From: an uncultured Zetaproteobacteria bacterium
Lineage (GTDB): Bacteria; Pseudomonadota; Zetaproteobacteria; Mariprofundales; Mariprofundaceae
Reading direction: 5' to 3'
Length of the DNA: 16,924 bases
NCBI GenBank assembly: GCA_913056285.1
Contig: CAJXNE010000022.1
Span: forward strand, 1 to 16,924
Position 1 is the first letter of the stretch, and every line of letters begins with the position of its first letter. The position numbers and the translations under genes were made by a program. Positions 1 to 6,238 of the stretch are shown piece after piece. Under the pieces are notes generated by a model, which made no database searches, was not told where the DNA came from, and saw only the letters and a program-made list of their open reading frames with translations.

Positions 1-435
1 GGAGCGCTGGCCGGTGCAGTGCTGGCCGAGCAACGCGAAAGGGGTATCCGCACTTCGGCGCCGCGCTATCATCGCAAAGCCTGCCGAAGAGGGGTACAGT
101 ATTTTGACCGGGCGTACCGGGCGCGAAATCTGGATCGTAAAATTGATTTGCTGAAAAAAGGCTTGCGTTACTGTCCGAATAATCCGGCTGCGCATAATGA
201 CCTGGGCGTAGCGCTTGTATTGCGCGGTGATCAAGGTGCAGCCAGAAGGCACTTTAATCGGGCGTTGCGGCTTGATCCCGGTTATTACCCCGCGCAACGT
301 AATCTGGATCGCATGAGCAGGCGTTACCAGGGTCGGTATCAGCGCCGCGTTGGTGATCGCTATGATGATCGTTACGACGAGCATGATAAAGACAGGCATG
401 AAGATCGTGGTTATGGAAAGGAATATGACGATTAA
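1..435 (+). CDS. TPR-repeat protein, 3' end (start outside window)
   Basis: The frame is open from base 1, so the true start lies upstream. The first visible residues (GALAGAVLAEQ) look like a glycine-zipper segment, which suggests a membrane-associated or lipoprotein-like N-terminus. The middle carries one clear tetratricopeptide unit, with NNPAAHNDLGVALVLRGD followed by a helix ending in RALRLDP. The last ~40 residues are very rich in Arg, Tyr, Asp and His (repeats of the RYDDRYDEHD type) and are probably disordered. TPRs mediate protein-protein contacts; the partner cannot be told. The gene converges on rsuA and shares its terminator. Confidence is high that it is coding and low on any role. 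Confidence 0.7.
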   Translation, partial: GALAGAVLAEQRERGIRTSAPRYHRKACRRGVQYFDRAYRARNLDRKIDLLKKGLRYCPNNPAAHNDLGVALVLRGDQGAARRHFNRALRLDPGYYPAQRNLDRMSRRYQGRYQRRVGDRYDDRYDEHDKDRHEDRGYGKEYDD

Positions 436-455
436 CCGTAAGCACTGATTGATAC

Positions 456-483
456 AAAAGCCCCTGTTTACAGGGGCTTTTTT
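456..483. terminator. Bidirectional hairpin terminator
   Basis: A perfect stem (AAAAGCCCCTG with CAGGGGCTTTT) closes on a TTTA loop, with T-rich flanks on the plus strand and A-rich flanks that become T on the minus strand. It lies between the convergent TPR gene and rsuA and can end both transcripts. Confidence 0.9.
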
Positions 484-495
484 GTGTCGATCGCT

Positions 496-1224
496 TTAAT
501 GACTGTCCGGGGCGACCAGCCTCATGAGCTCCTCTGCGGTGATGGTGTTGTATTCACCTGTGCCCAGCGCTGTGGATTGCAGGGACAGGCTGCCGATATG
601 GGTGCGTGTTAATGCGTTAACATGATTACCAACGGCGGCAAACATGCGGCGCACCTGATGATAGCGCCCCTCATGCAGAATCAGCGATACTTCAGTTTCG
701 CCAAGCATTGTTAATTCTGCTGGCAGGCAGGGCCTGTCGTCATCTTCCAGTATAAGCTTCCCACTGGCAAAACGCTCAATCTCGCTGCCGTCGAGGGGGC
801 GATCCAGAGTAACGGCATAGGTTTTGGAAATATGATGTTTCGGGCTGGTTAACTGGTGGTTGAGTTGGCCGTCATCGGTGACGATTAACAGGCCGGAAGT
901 CTCTTTGTCGAGCCTGCCGACACTGGATAACGACGGTTTTCGATCAATCCAGCGTTCGGGGAAATCAGCATAAATCAGTCGGCCTTGTTCTTTGCGTGAA
1001 CAGACAGTGCCGAGCGGTTTGTGGTAAATCATGGTTAAGCCGTCGGCATGGTCGAGCTGCTTGCCTTCAAGCAGCACCTGATCTGCAAACACTTTTTGTG
1101 CTGGAGAGGTGGCAGGCTTACCATCCACCGAAATCCATCCTTCTTTAATCCAGTGGCGCACATCTTTTCTGGCTCCGTAGCCGAGATTCGAGAGCAGTTT
1201 GTCGAGCCGTTCAGTTTTTCTCAT
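496..1224 (-). CDS. rsuA: 16S rRNA pseudouridine(516) synthase, RsuA type
   Basis: This enzyme isomerises a uridine in rRNA to pseudouridine; in RsuA the target is U516 of 16S rRNA. The 242-residue product has an S4 RNA-binding domain at about 5-50 (RLDKLLSNLGYGARKDV), then the synthase domain. The catalytic motif is GRLDKETSGLL, residues 103-113, with Asp106 as the expected catalytic residue, and the family signature EGRYHQVRRMFAAVGNHV follows. The C-terminal half is closer to RsuA than to RluB/RluE. I chose the ATG at 1224 because an AAGGA motif precedes it at good spacing and the S4 domain starts right after; the frame stays open upstream but overlaps the neighbour. The methyltransferase stop lies 1 nt upstream, so the two genes are translationally coupled and both modify rRNA. 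Confidence 0.9.
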   Translation of the reverse strand: MRKTERLDKLLSNLGYGARKDVRHWIKEGWISVDGKPATSPAQKVFADQVLLEGKQLDHADGLTMIYHKPLGTVCSRKEQGRLIYADFPERWIDRKPSLSSVGRLDKETSGLLIVTDDGQLNHQLTSPKHHISKTYAVTLDRPLDGSEIERFASGKLILEDDDRPCLPAELTMLGETEVSLILHEGRYHQVRRMFAAVGNHVNALTRTHIGSLSLQSTALGTGEYNTITAEELMRLVAPDSH

Positions 1225-1225
1225 G

Positions 1226-2293
1226 TTATCGGATTCCTTTGATGATTTTGAAACCATTGGTTTCAATGAGGGTCTGGCACGATTGTAGTTCGGACTGGAG
1301 CAAGCGTTCATAAGGCAGCTTCCGATTGGCGACCAGATACAGACTGCCACCGCGTTTCAGGCTGGCACAGGCGCGCAATGCTATGGATTGGCCGAGCCCG
1401 ACATCCCTGTTCTGACCAGTGTGAAAGGGCGGGTTGCAAACAACCCAGTCCAGATCACTCGGCAAGGGATCAGATGTGGCGTCTGACCAATGAGACAATA
1501 TATGTTGTTGCCATGGCTGTGTGTTTCGGATGGCGCAGTCCAGGGCCAGTATGTCTGCTTCAACCAGATGGATTTTCTCTACGCCCGTTTGTTCCCGGAT
1601 CATCTGTTTCCGAACCATCTGTTTCCGAACCATCTGTTCCCGAATCATCTGTTTGTGCATAACCTGTTCGGCCAACAATCCGAAGCCGCAACATAAATCC
1701 ATGCCGATGCCGGAGAGTTCCGGGAGTTGATCGAGCAGCAGTGAAGAGCCTGTATCTGCCCGGTTCCAGCTAAACAGCCCCGGCCTGGAAATCAGTCCAT
1801 AGCTATCGATGCGGCAGGGCAGGGCAGTGTCGATCCATTGCTTAGCCAGTTCGCTATTGAATGCCGCGCTGTTGCGGGCGGAAAAAATCCGGCACTTTGA
1901 TTTTGAGCGTGATGCGATATTGCCAGCCAGCTTTTCCAGAGCAGATTCATAGCTTTTTGCCCCATGCTCATTGGCACAGGCCACGATGATATGGCCGCTA
2001 TCCTTCAAACTATTGAAAGCTAACGCCATCCACGCCTGTGTTTGTTGTTTGTTTTTAGACGGTTTCAGCAGAATCAAATCATACATATTGCCGGAGTCAG
2101 GCCAGTGTGGAGAAACAGACAGGCCAATGTGTTCAATGGCGGCGAACTCGGGTTTGAAGTGTTGTTGAATATCCAGATGGCTGCATTGTTCTTTTATGGT
2201 AAGTAACAGTGGATGAGCCTGCGCATTGATGACCAATATTCGTTCTGACCGGATTTCAAGAGCAGCCCGATATAAAAGTTCGATAGCTTTCAT
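1226..2293 (-). CDS. RsmC/RlmG-like rRNA guanine N2-methyltransferase
   Basis: This is a class I SAM-dependent methyltransferase of 355 residues with the duplicated architecture of RsmC (16S G1207) and RlmG (23S G1835). The N-terminal half is a degenerate, non-catalytic methyltransferase-like domain. The C-terminal half carries the SAM-binding motif (GIGMDLCCGFGLLAEQ, 195-210) and the catalytic NPPFHTG (287-293), then VANRKLPYE, as in RsmC. Which of the two rRNA targets it uses cannot be told. The ATG at 2293 fits the family's start, though its ribosome-binding site is weak; the frame stays open to a TTG at 2413, but that extension would run through a terminator hairpin. An insert of about 20 residues, built of 5-residue repeats (MIREQ/MVRKQ), sits just after the SAM motif and is unusual for the family. 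Confidence 0.82.
   Translation of the reverse strand: MKAIELLYRAALEIRSERILVINAQAHPLLLTIKEQCSHLDIQQHFKPEFAAIEHIGLSVSPHWPDSGNMYDLILLKPSKNKQQTQAWMALAFNSLKDSGHIIVACANEHGAKSYESALEKLAGNIASRSKSKCRIFSARNSAAFNSELAKQWIDTALPCRIDSYGLISRPGLFSWNRADTGSSLLLDQLPELSGIGMDLCCGFGLLAEQVMHKQMIREQMVRKQMVRKQMIREQTGVEKIHLVEADILALDCAIRNTQPWQQHILSHWSDATSDPLPSDLDWVVCNPPFHTGQNRDVGLGQSIALRACASLKRGGSLYLVANRKLPYERLLQSELQSCQTLIETNGFKIIKGIR
1586..1675. repeat. 15-bp in-frame tandem repeat inside the methyltransferase gene
   Basis: Four near-identical 15-bp units start at 1601, 1616, 1631 and 1646 (consensus CATCTGTTTCCGAAC), with degenerate units on each side. Read on the minus strand, each adds five residues of the form M-I/V-R-E/K-Q, giving a charged helix-like insert at about residues 213-235. 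The reading frame is kept. Confidence 0.9.
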
Positions 2294-2346
2294 AGTTTGA
2301 GACTGTATGAAGTGAACCCATTGCTGTCCAATAGTTGCAGATGAAC

Positions 2347-2376
2347 AAAAAAGGAGCTGCGATTTCTCGCAACTCC
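2347..2376 (-). terminator. Intrinsic terminator on the minus strand, in the methyltransferase leader
   Basis: On the minus strand the stem GGAG-(mismatch)-TGCGA closes on a 4-nt loop and is followed at once by six T. This is a standard intrinsic terminator. It lies about 55 nt upstream of the methyltransferase start, and no minus-strand gene ends there, so it is probably a leader attenuator or the end of a small RNA. Confidence 0.75.
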
Positions 2377-2535
2377 CCTTCCAGGGTGCATGATGCCTCT
2401 TTATGTCGGGCAATGATTTATAGCTTTTTTCCGTTGCCCATAGTGTTTTTCAATTGGATAAAACCTGTTTGCGCTGTCAATTGCTGTAGAGAGAAGTGTT
2501 AGTTGATTCGTCCTAAACCTTCTTTCGGATTTAAC

Positions 2536-2564
2536 TTGTCATATTGTCATTTAGACCATATACG
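2536..2564 (+). promoter_or_regulatory. Candidate hipBA promoter
   Basis: A TTGTCA -35-like hexamer (2536-2541) and a TATACG -10-like hexamer (2559-2564) are separated by 17 bp. The -10 lies inside the first HipB operator, so binding there would block RNA polymerase. Prediction from sequence only. Confidence 0.5.
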
Positions 2565-2623
2565 ATCTATTGTTCGTTTAGACTTCTTGAGGTCTATATT
2601 TACTTTAGACTCTTTGAGGTCTA
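2552..2623. promoter_or_regulatory. Three phased HipB operator palindromes
   Basis: Three inverted repeats share the form TAGAC-N8-GTCTA, at 2552-2569 (right arm ATCTA), 2579-2596 and 2606-2623. Their centres are exactly 27 bp apart. The architecture of a 5-bp arm, 8-bp spacer and 5-bp arm is the same as the E. coli hipBA operators (TATCC-N8-GGATA), but the arm sequence differs. They cover the promoter and leader of hipB, so autorepression by HipB and HipBA is the natural reading. Confidence 0.85.
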
Positions 2624-2646
2624 AGATTGCGCTTTGAGGTGAAGGC

Positions 2647-2907
2647 ATGGAATATAAAATCGCTATTGCAAAACAGCTTTCGGATATCTTGAAGAGTAAA
2701 AGAAAGTCTTTGGGTTTGACGCAAACAGATATGGGGCAAAAGGTTGGTGTGTCGCAGCGTGTGTTTGCACGAAATGAAACATCTCCTGAGAAGGTTCATT
2801 TTGAGCGTATATTACAAATATGCTCTGAATTAGATATGGACTTGATTATTCGAGAGCGGAACAGGGATGAGAACAAGGCTGCCTTACCCGATGTTGAATC
2901 ATGGTAA
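2647..2907 (+). CDS. hipB: HipB antitoxin, XRE-family DNA-binding protein
   Basis: This 86-residue protein has an XRE-type helix-turn-helix at about 9-62 (core LGLTQTDMGQKVGVSQRVFA, then a final helix FERILQICSELDMDLIIRER), as in HipB. HipB dimers bind operator palindromes, neutralise the HipA kinase and repress the operon. The start ATG is preceded by a good GAGGTG ribosome-binding site, 5 nt away. The stop overlaps the hipA start (ATGGTAA), so the two are translationally coupled. Three matching operators lie directly upstream. The product is about the same length as E. coli HipB (88 residues). The helix-turn-helix recognition helix is the likely reason for the divergent operator sequence. 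Confidence 0.9.
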   Translation: MEYKIAIAKQLSDILKSKRKSLGLTQTDMGQKVGVSQRVFARNETSPEKVHFERILQICSELDMDLIIRERNRDENKAALPDVESW

Positions 2908-4271
2908 AGGTTAAGGGCCGACGGAAAAAAAATCAGAAGTCGTTGAATGTATGGATGAACGGCTTACTTGTTGGAATCTGGACAGTCTACAAAACCAAGC
3001 CACAACAATTTCAATATGCCGAAACCTGGTTGAATTCAAAGCATGGTCGAATGCTCTCTTTATCCATGCCATTTCAGCCGGGAAATGCGCCATTTGAAGG
3101 GGATGTGGTTGAAAACTTTTTCGATAACCTGTTGCCGGACAGTGCAGAAATTCGCCGCCGTATTCAGCGGAGTTATGGTACCAGCGGCACCTCACCTTTC
3201 GATTTATTGGCGGAGATTGGCAGAGACTGTGTTGGCGCCATTCAGTTGTTGCCTGAAGATGATGGGCCTGTCGGATGGGACAGGATAGAGGCGCGACCAC
3301 TTACTGATCTGGAAGTTGAAAAGCATCTGAATGCGGCTGTCGTGACGCCACTGCCAGGCGAAGAGCGGGAAGATTTCCGAATTTCGATTGCCGGTGCCCA
3401 AGAGAAAACAGCACTACTGTGGCACAATCATCAATGGCATGCCCCTATTGGGGCCACTCCAACGACGCATATCATGAAATTGCCACTTGGGCTGGTTGGT
3501 AACATGAAGGCTGATATGAGCACTTCTGTTGAGAATGAATGGCTCTGCTCTAAAATTATGGCGGCATACGGCATCAATATAGCCGGTTGTGAGATGGCTC
3601 AGTTTGGTGACACCAAAGCGCTGGTAGTAGAGCGCTTTGATCGGAAATTATCGACCACGGGTGATTACTGGCTGCGCCTTCCACAGGAAGATATGTGCCA
3701 GGCTCTCGGGAAACCTCCGGAACTGAAATATGAGAATGATGGCGGGCCAGGAATGGCTGATATTCTCGGGCTGCTGCGGGGCTCCAGCAGGGCATATCAG
3801 GATCGCCGAGCCTTCTACAAAACACAGATTATATTCTGGATGCTTGCTGCGATGGATGGGCATGCCAAAAACTTCAGTCTGTTTCATGAGGTTTCTGGTA
3901 GATATAGAATGACACCAATATATGATGTTCTTTCAACCTGGCCCATTATGGGTAAAAAATCGAATCAGCTAAGCCCTCATGATGCAAAGATGGCCATGGC
4001 GTTTAAATCTAAAAATGTTCATTATAAATTGAAGGAAATTTACCCCAGACATTTTTATAGCGTGGCAGAAAAACTTGGGCTGGGTGCTCAGGTTCATGAA
4101 ATGCTTGTAGATATTTTTGAGGCTACACCTAAAGTGATTGGGGAAGTCAAAGCGAAGTTATCAGCAGCATTTCCAATACAGGTTGCAGATCCCATTTTTG
4201 CAGGGCTAAATAAATGTGTAGATGAGATTCAACGCACCATCGAAATAGAAGAAAGTGAACAGGGAAAATGA
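2901..4271 (+). CDS. hipA: HipA serine/threonine kinase toxin
   Basis: HipA phosphorylates glutamyl-tRNA synthetase in E. coli, which halts translation and gives persistence. The 456-residue product is full length (E. coli 440) and shows every landmark: an N-terminal subdomain with FFDNLLPDS (73-81), the ISIAGAQEKTALL loop (161-173) with the Ser162 equivalent to the autophosphorylated Ser150, TPTTHIMKLP (186-195), RLPQEDMCQ (259-267), the catalytic loop MDGHAKNFS (318-326, Asp319) and the metal-binding IYDVLS (340-345, Asp342). No disruption is seen, so the kinase is predicted active. It overlaps hipB by 7 nt. The target could differ from GltX, since HipA-like kinases vary, but similarity to the E. 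coli protein in the active region is close. Confidence 0.93.
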   Translation: MVKVKGRRKKNQKSLNVWMNGLLVGIWTVYKTKPQQFQYAETWLNSKHGRMLSLSMPFQPGNAPFEGDVVENFFDNLLPDSAEIRRRIQRSYGTSGTSPFDLLAEIGRDCVGAIQLLPEDDGPVGWDRIEARPLTDLEVEKHLNAAVVTPLPGEEREDFRISIAGAQEKTALLWHNHQWHAPIGATPTTHIMKLPLGLVGNMKADMSTSVENEWLCSKIMAAYGINIAGCEMAQFGDTKALVVERFDRKLSTTGDYWLRLPQEDMCQALGKPPELKYENDGGPGMADILGLLRGSSRAYQDRRAFYKTQIIFWMLAAMDGHAKNFSLFHEVSGRYRMTPIYDVLSTWPIMGKKSNQLSPHDAKMAMAFKSKNVHYKLKEIYPRHFYSVAEKLGLGAQVHEMLVDIFEATPKVIGEVKAKLSAAFPIQVADPIFAGLNKCVDEIQRTIEIEESEQGK

Positions 4272-4355
4272 CGGTGCCAGGCATGACTTATTGAGTTATT
4301 CGGAAAGTCACTGGAGCCTTGTTTTTCGGAAGTGCTACTTGATCTTTGAAAGAGC

Positions 4356-4571
4356 ATGAAAACAGATGGGCTCACGATTGAGCAGATGAGTGAGCTGTTT
4401 CAGAAGTCACGTTCAACCATTAACGAGTATATTTTGAATATCTACAAAGAGGGAGAGCTTGAGAAATCATCCACTATAAGAAAAATCGGAAAGTTTGAGC
4501 GGATACTGCAAATTCTCTCTGAACTTGCATGTGGGCGTAGTGAGTTATATTTACGATTGGACGGTAAATAA
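4356..4571 (+). pseudogene. RhuM head joined to an antitoxin-like tail (mosaic remnant)
   Basis: Residues 1-45 match the N-terminal part of RhuM-family proteins: LTIEQMSELFQKSRSTINEY, then NIYKEGELEKSSTIRK. RhuM proteins are normally about 300 residues or more and associate with virulence and restriction islands; here the rest is missing. Residues 47-71 (FERILQILSELACGRSELYL) resemble the last helix of HipB-like antitoxins, including the neighbouring HipB (FERILQICSELDMDL); the DNA is also visibly similar there. The reading frame is open for 71 residues, but the chimera is best explained by deletion between two genes. A stable product is possible and not excluded. Confidence 0.6.
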
Positions 4572-4592
4572 CTTTACATTTGGACGGTAAAT
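4550..4592. repeat. 20-bp direct repeat at a gene-fragment junction
   Basis: Two copies of TTTAC-NN-TTGGACGGTAAAT lie at 4550-4569 and 4573-4592, with only the two central bases different. They span the end of the RhuM/antitoxin remnant and the beginning of the ATPase remnant, so they probably mark a rearrangement or slippage event. Confidence 0.85.
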
Positions 4593-5461
4593 GTATTCTG
4601 GCATTAAGGCCTTTGGCCCGGTGTGAGCTGGAAGGCGGTAGCAATGGGGTGTTGTCAAAACTGCTGAACGGTGATTGTGATCTGCATAGTGAAGGAAAGC
4701 TGAATGAGAGGCTGATTGATTATATCCTGACGGGAGGTTTCCCGGAGCCGCTACGAAGAAAAACGGATCGACGCAGGAATCAATGGTATCGCAACTATAT
4801 CGACACGCTGGTGCAAAGAGACATTCGTGATCTGGCCCGGATTAATAACCTGGATGCCATGCCGAAAATACTACAGCTTGTTTCAGCGCAAAGTGCACAG
4901 TTGCTCAATATGACTCATATTGCAGCTCCCTTTCAAATGAACCGGCAAACCATTAAATCGTATTTCATTTTGCTGCAACATATATTTTTGGTCGATGTCC
5001 TGCCTGCCTGGCATGCCAACAGGCGAAAGCGACTGATCAAAACGCCAAAAGTACACCTGACAGATACAGGGCTGGCATCAGCACTGCTGGGGATCAACAG
5101 AAATCGTCTGGAAACTGACAGGGACATGCTCGGCCACTTGTTGGAAAGCTTCATCTATAACGAGTTGCGCAGACAGGCGAGTTGGTGTGACACGGCAGTG
5201 CAATTCTATCATTTCAGAGATAAGGATCAGTATGAAGTCGATATCGTGATTGAGCAAAGCGACGGCGGCATTGTGGCTGTTGAAGTAAAAGCAGCGGCTA
5301 CGGTGACCGGAAAAGATTTCAAAGGATTAAAACGCTTACAATCCATGGTCGGCGATCATTTTATCGCAGGCGTGGTATTTTATGATGGCGATATGATCTT
5401 GCCATTCGGAGCGGGTATGTTTGCCATGCCAGTCAGCGTATTATGGGAGAAGAGCCAATGA
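4580..5461 (+). CDS. N-terminally truncated AAA_14/DUF4143 ATPase
   Basis: Proteins of this family carry an N-terminal AAA ATPase domain and a C-terminal DUF4143 nuclease-like domain, in about 380-400 residues. This 293-residue frame begins at the end of the ATPase domain (LRPLARCELEGG) and continues through an intact DUF4143 part: YILTGGFPEPL, YIDTLVQRDIRDL, HLTDTGLASALLG, then LLESFIYNEL and the VDIVIEQ...GGIVAVEVKAAA stretch (D-x-E-x-K-like, as in PD-(D/E)XK nucleases). Walker A and B are absent. The TTG start at 4580 is only the first possible start; no good ribosome-binding site is seen. A decayed gene is more likely than a working one. Its stop overlaps the hsdM start (ATGA), suggesting the two were once one operon. 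Confidence 0.75.
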   Translation: MDGKCILALRPLARCELEGGSNGVLSKLLNGDCDLHSEGKLNERLIDYILTGGFPEPLRRKTDRRRNQWYRNYIDTLVQRDIRDLARINNLDAMPKILQLVSAQSAQLLNMTHIAAPFQMNRQTIKSYFILLQHIFLVDVLPAWHANRRKRLIKTPKVHLTDTGLASALLGINRNRLETDRDMLGHLLESFIYNELRRQASWCDTAVQFYHFRDKDQYEVDIVIEQSDGGIVAVEVKAAATVTGKDFKGLKRLQSMVGDHFIAGVVFYDGDMILPFGAGMFAMPVSVLWEKSQ

Positions 5462-5639
5462 GTCCGGCGGATATCGTTAATAAACTCTGGATATTTTCTG
5501 GCTGAAAGATGAATCGCTGGAAGATGCAGAGAATCTGCCTGATCCGGATGTGCTGGCTCAGGAGATGATCGATGATCTTGAAACCGCTCTCGAACAGATC
5601 CGCGAAATCGCCGGGGATTTAGCTCCGGAATCAACGTGA
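5458..5639 (+). pseudogene. hsdM remnant: both ends joined, the middle deleted
   Basis: The ATG overlaps the stop of the ATPase frame. The first 11 codons read MSPADIVNKLW, which is the start of HsdM, the type I restriction-modification methyltransferase. This frame stops at 5503-5505. From about 5493 another frame runs to 5639 and encodes IFWLKDESLEDAENLPDPDV and on through IREIAGDL, the typical HsdM C-terminus. HsdM is about 490 residues long, so some 430 codons are gone and the two ends are out of frame with each other. The SAM-binding and NPPF motifs are missing, so there is no methylase activity. No hsdS or hsdR is in the window. Confidence 0.75.
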
Positions 5640-5644
5640 ACCAC

Positions 5645-5668
5645 AAGAAAGGGAGCCAAGAGGCTCCC
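5645..5668 (-). terminator. Terminator of tRNA-Phe
   Basis: The 7-bp stem GGGAGCC/GGCTCCC (5651-5657 with 5662-5668) closes on a 4-nt loop. On the minus strand it is followed by TTTCTT. It lies about 28 nt beyond the tRNA 3' end, so it ends the tRNA transcript. Confidence 0.8.
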
Positions 5669-5696
5669 TAAGTTATTGCTATATATAGAAATTTAG

Positions 5697-5772
<76 letters not shown>

Positions 5773-5797
5773 TCAGACGCCCCTTTCGGGAGCGCGG

Positions 5798-5825
5798 ATT
5801 ATGGGTTAAAGTGATTCGGATGCAA
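5798..5825 (-). promoter_or_regulatory. Candidate tRNA-Phe promoter
   Basis: On the minus strand TTGCAT (5825-5820) and CATAAT (5803-5798) are separated by 16 bp and followed by a GC-rich discriminator, as is common for stable-RNA promoters under stringent control. A small CCC-GAAA-GGG hairpin lies between it and the tRNA. Confidence 0.5.
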
Positions 5826-5853
5826 GTCAAAATTTCTGTGATGGGGTGTGGCT

Positions 5854-6237
5854 TCATTGGCTATTTAGCCAGCGCCAGCAGAGCAGTATCAAACAACCCG
5901 CCAACACGAGCCAAATTGCAGTGATTGTGATTGTGACCCATCGCGTATAAGGGGAGGAGATCGCCAGTTCTTCAGCTGCCTGCTGCTTACAGGCATGCCA
6001 GATATCGTCGGGAATCATGCGGATCACCAGCGCGATGGCCAGTGGCAGCAGAATGATATCATCGAGATAGCCAATCACCGGGATAAAATCCGGGATCAGA
6101 TCGATAGGAGAGAGCAGATAAGCGATGATGGCGAGGCACAACCAGCGAACCGCCGCCGGTGTGCGTGGATTTCGGGAGGCAAGGTAGAGGGCGTAGCTGT
6201 TGGCTTTCAGGGCTGCCGCGCGTTCGCGCAGCGTCAC
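5854..6237 (-). CDS. DUF1232 (YkvA-type) small membrane protein
   Basis: The product has the DUF1232 signature: RNPRTPAAVRWLCLAIIAYL, then the hallmark LSPIDLIPDFIPVIGYLDD, and a second hydrophobic stretch LLPLAIALVIRMIP. A further C-terminal hydrophobic segment (about 20 residues) is likely membrane-spanning. The biochemical role of this family is not known. I chose the GTG at 6237 (127 residues), because a GGAAG motif precedes it by 6 nt and it starts 1 nt after the dapF stop. A TTG at 6267, which would overlap dapF by 29 nt, is the alternative. It is the last gene of the dapE operon. Confidence 0.8.
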   Translation of the reverse strand: MTLRERAAALKANSYALYLASRNPRTPAAVRWLCLAIIAYLLSPIDLIPDFIPVIGYLDDIILLPLAIALVIRMIPDDIWHACKQQAAEELAISSPYTRWVTITITAIWLVLAGCLILLCWRWLNSQ

Positions 6238-6238
6238 T

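Larger units (their letters stand above)
2294..2646. other. Intergenic region between methyltransferase and hipBA
   Basis: No protein gene is visible in these ~350 bases. The left part is the minus-strand leader of the methyltransferase, with the terminator hairpin at 2347-2376 and a further inverted repeat (GGGCAA at 2408-2413 with TTGCCC at 2434-2439). The right part, from about 2536, is the hipBA promoter with its operators. The stretch is AT-rich. Confidence 0.7.

Noticed and set aside
1225..1350. Longer form of RsuA starting upstream at 1350
   Set aside because: The extra 42 residues lie inside the methyltransferase gene and precede an intact S4 domain. The ATG at 1224 has the ribosome-binding site.
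1812..1830. GGCAGGGCAGGGCAG as a left copy of the tRNA-Phe 3' end (att site)
   Set aside because: Only short G-rich similarity, inside a conserved gene, without the GGAATCGAA part of the T-arm. No attachment site could be supported.
2294..2413. TTG-started upstream extension of the methyltransferase
   Set aside because: The extra 40 residues do not fit the family start, and the stretch contains a strong minus-strand terminator hairpin.
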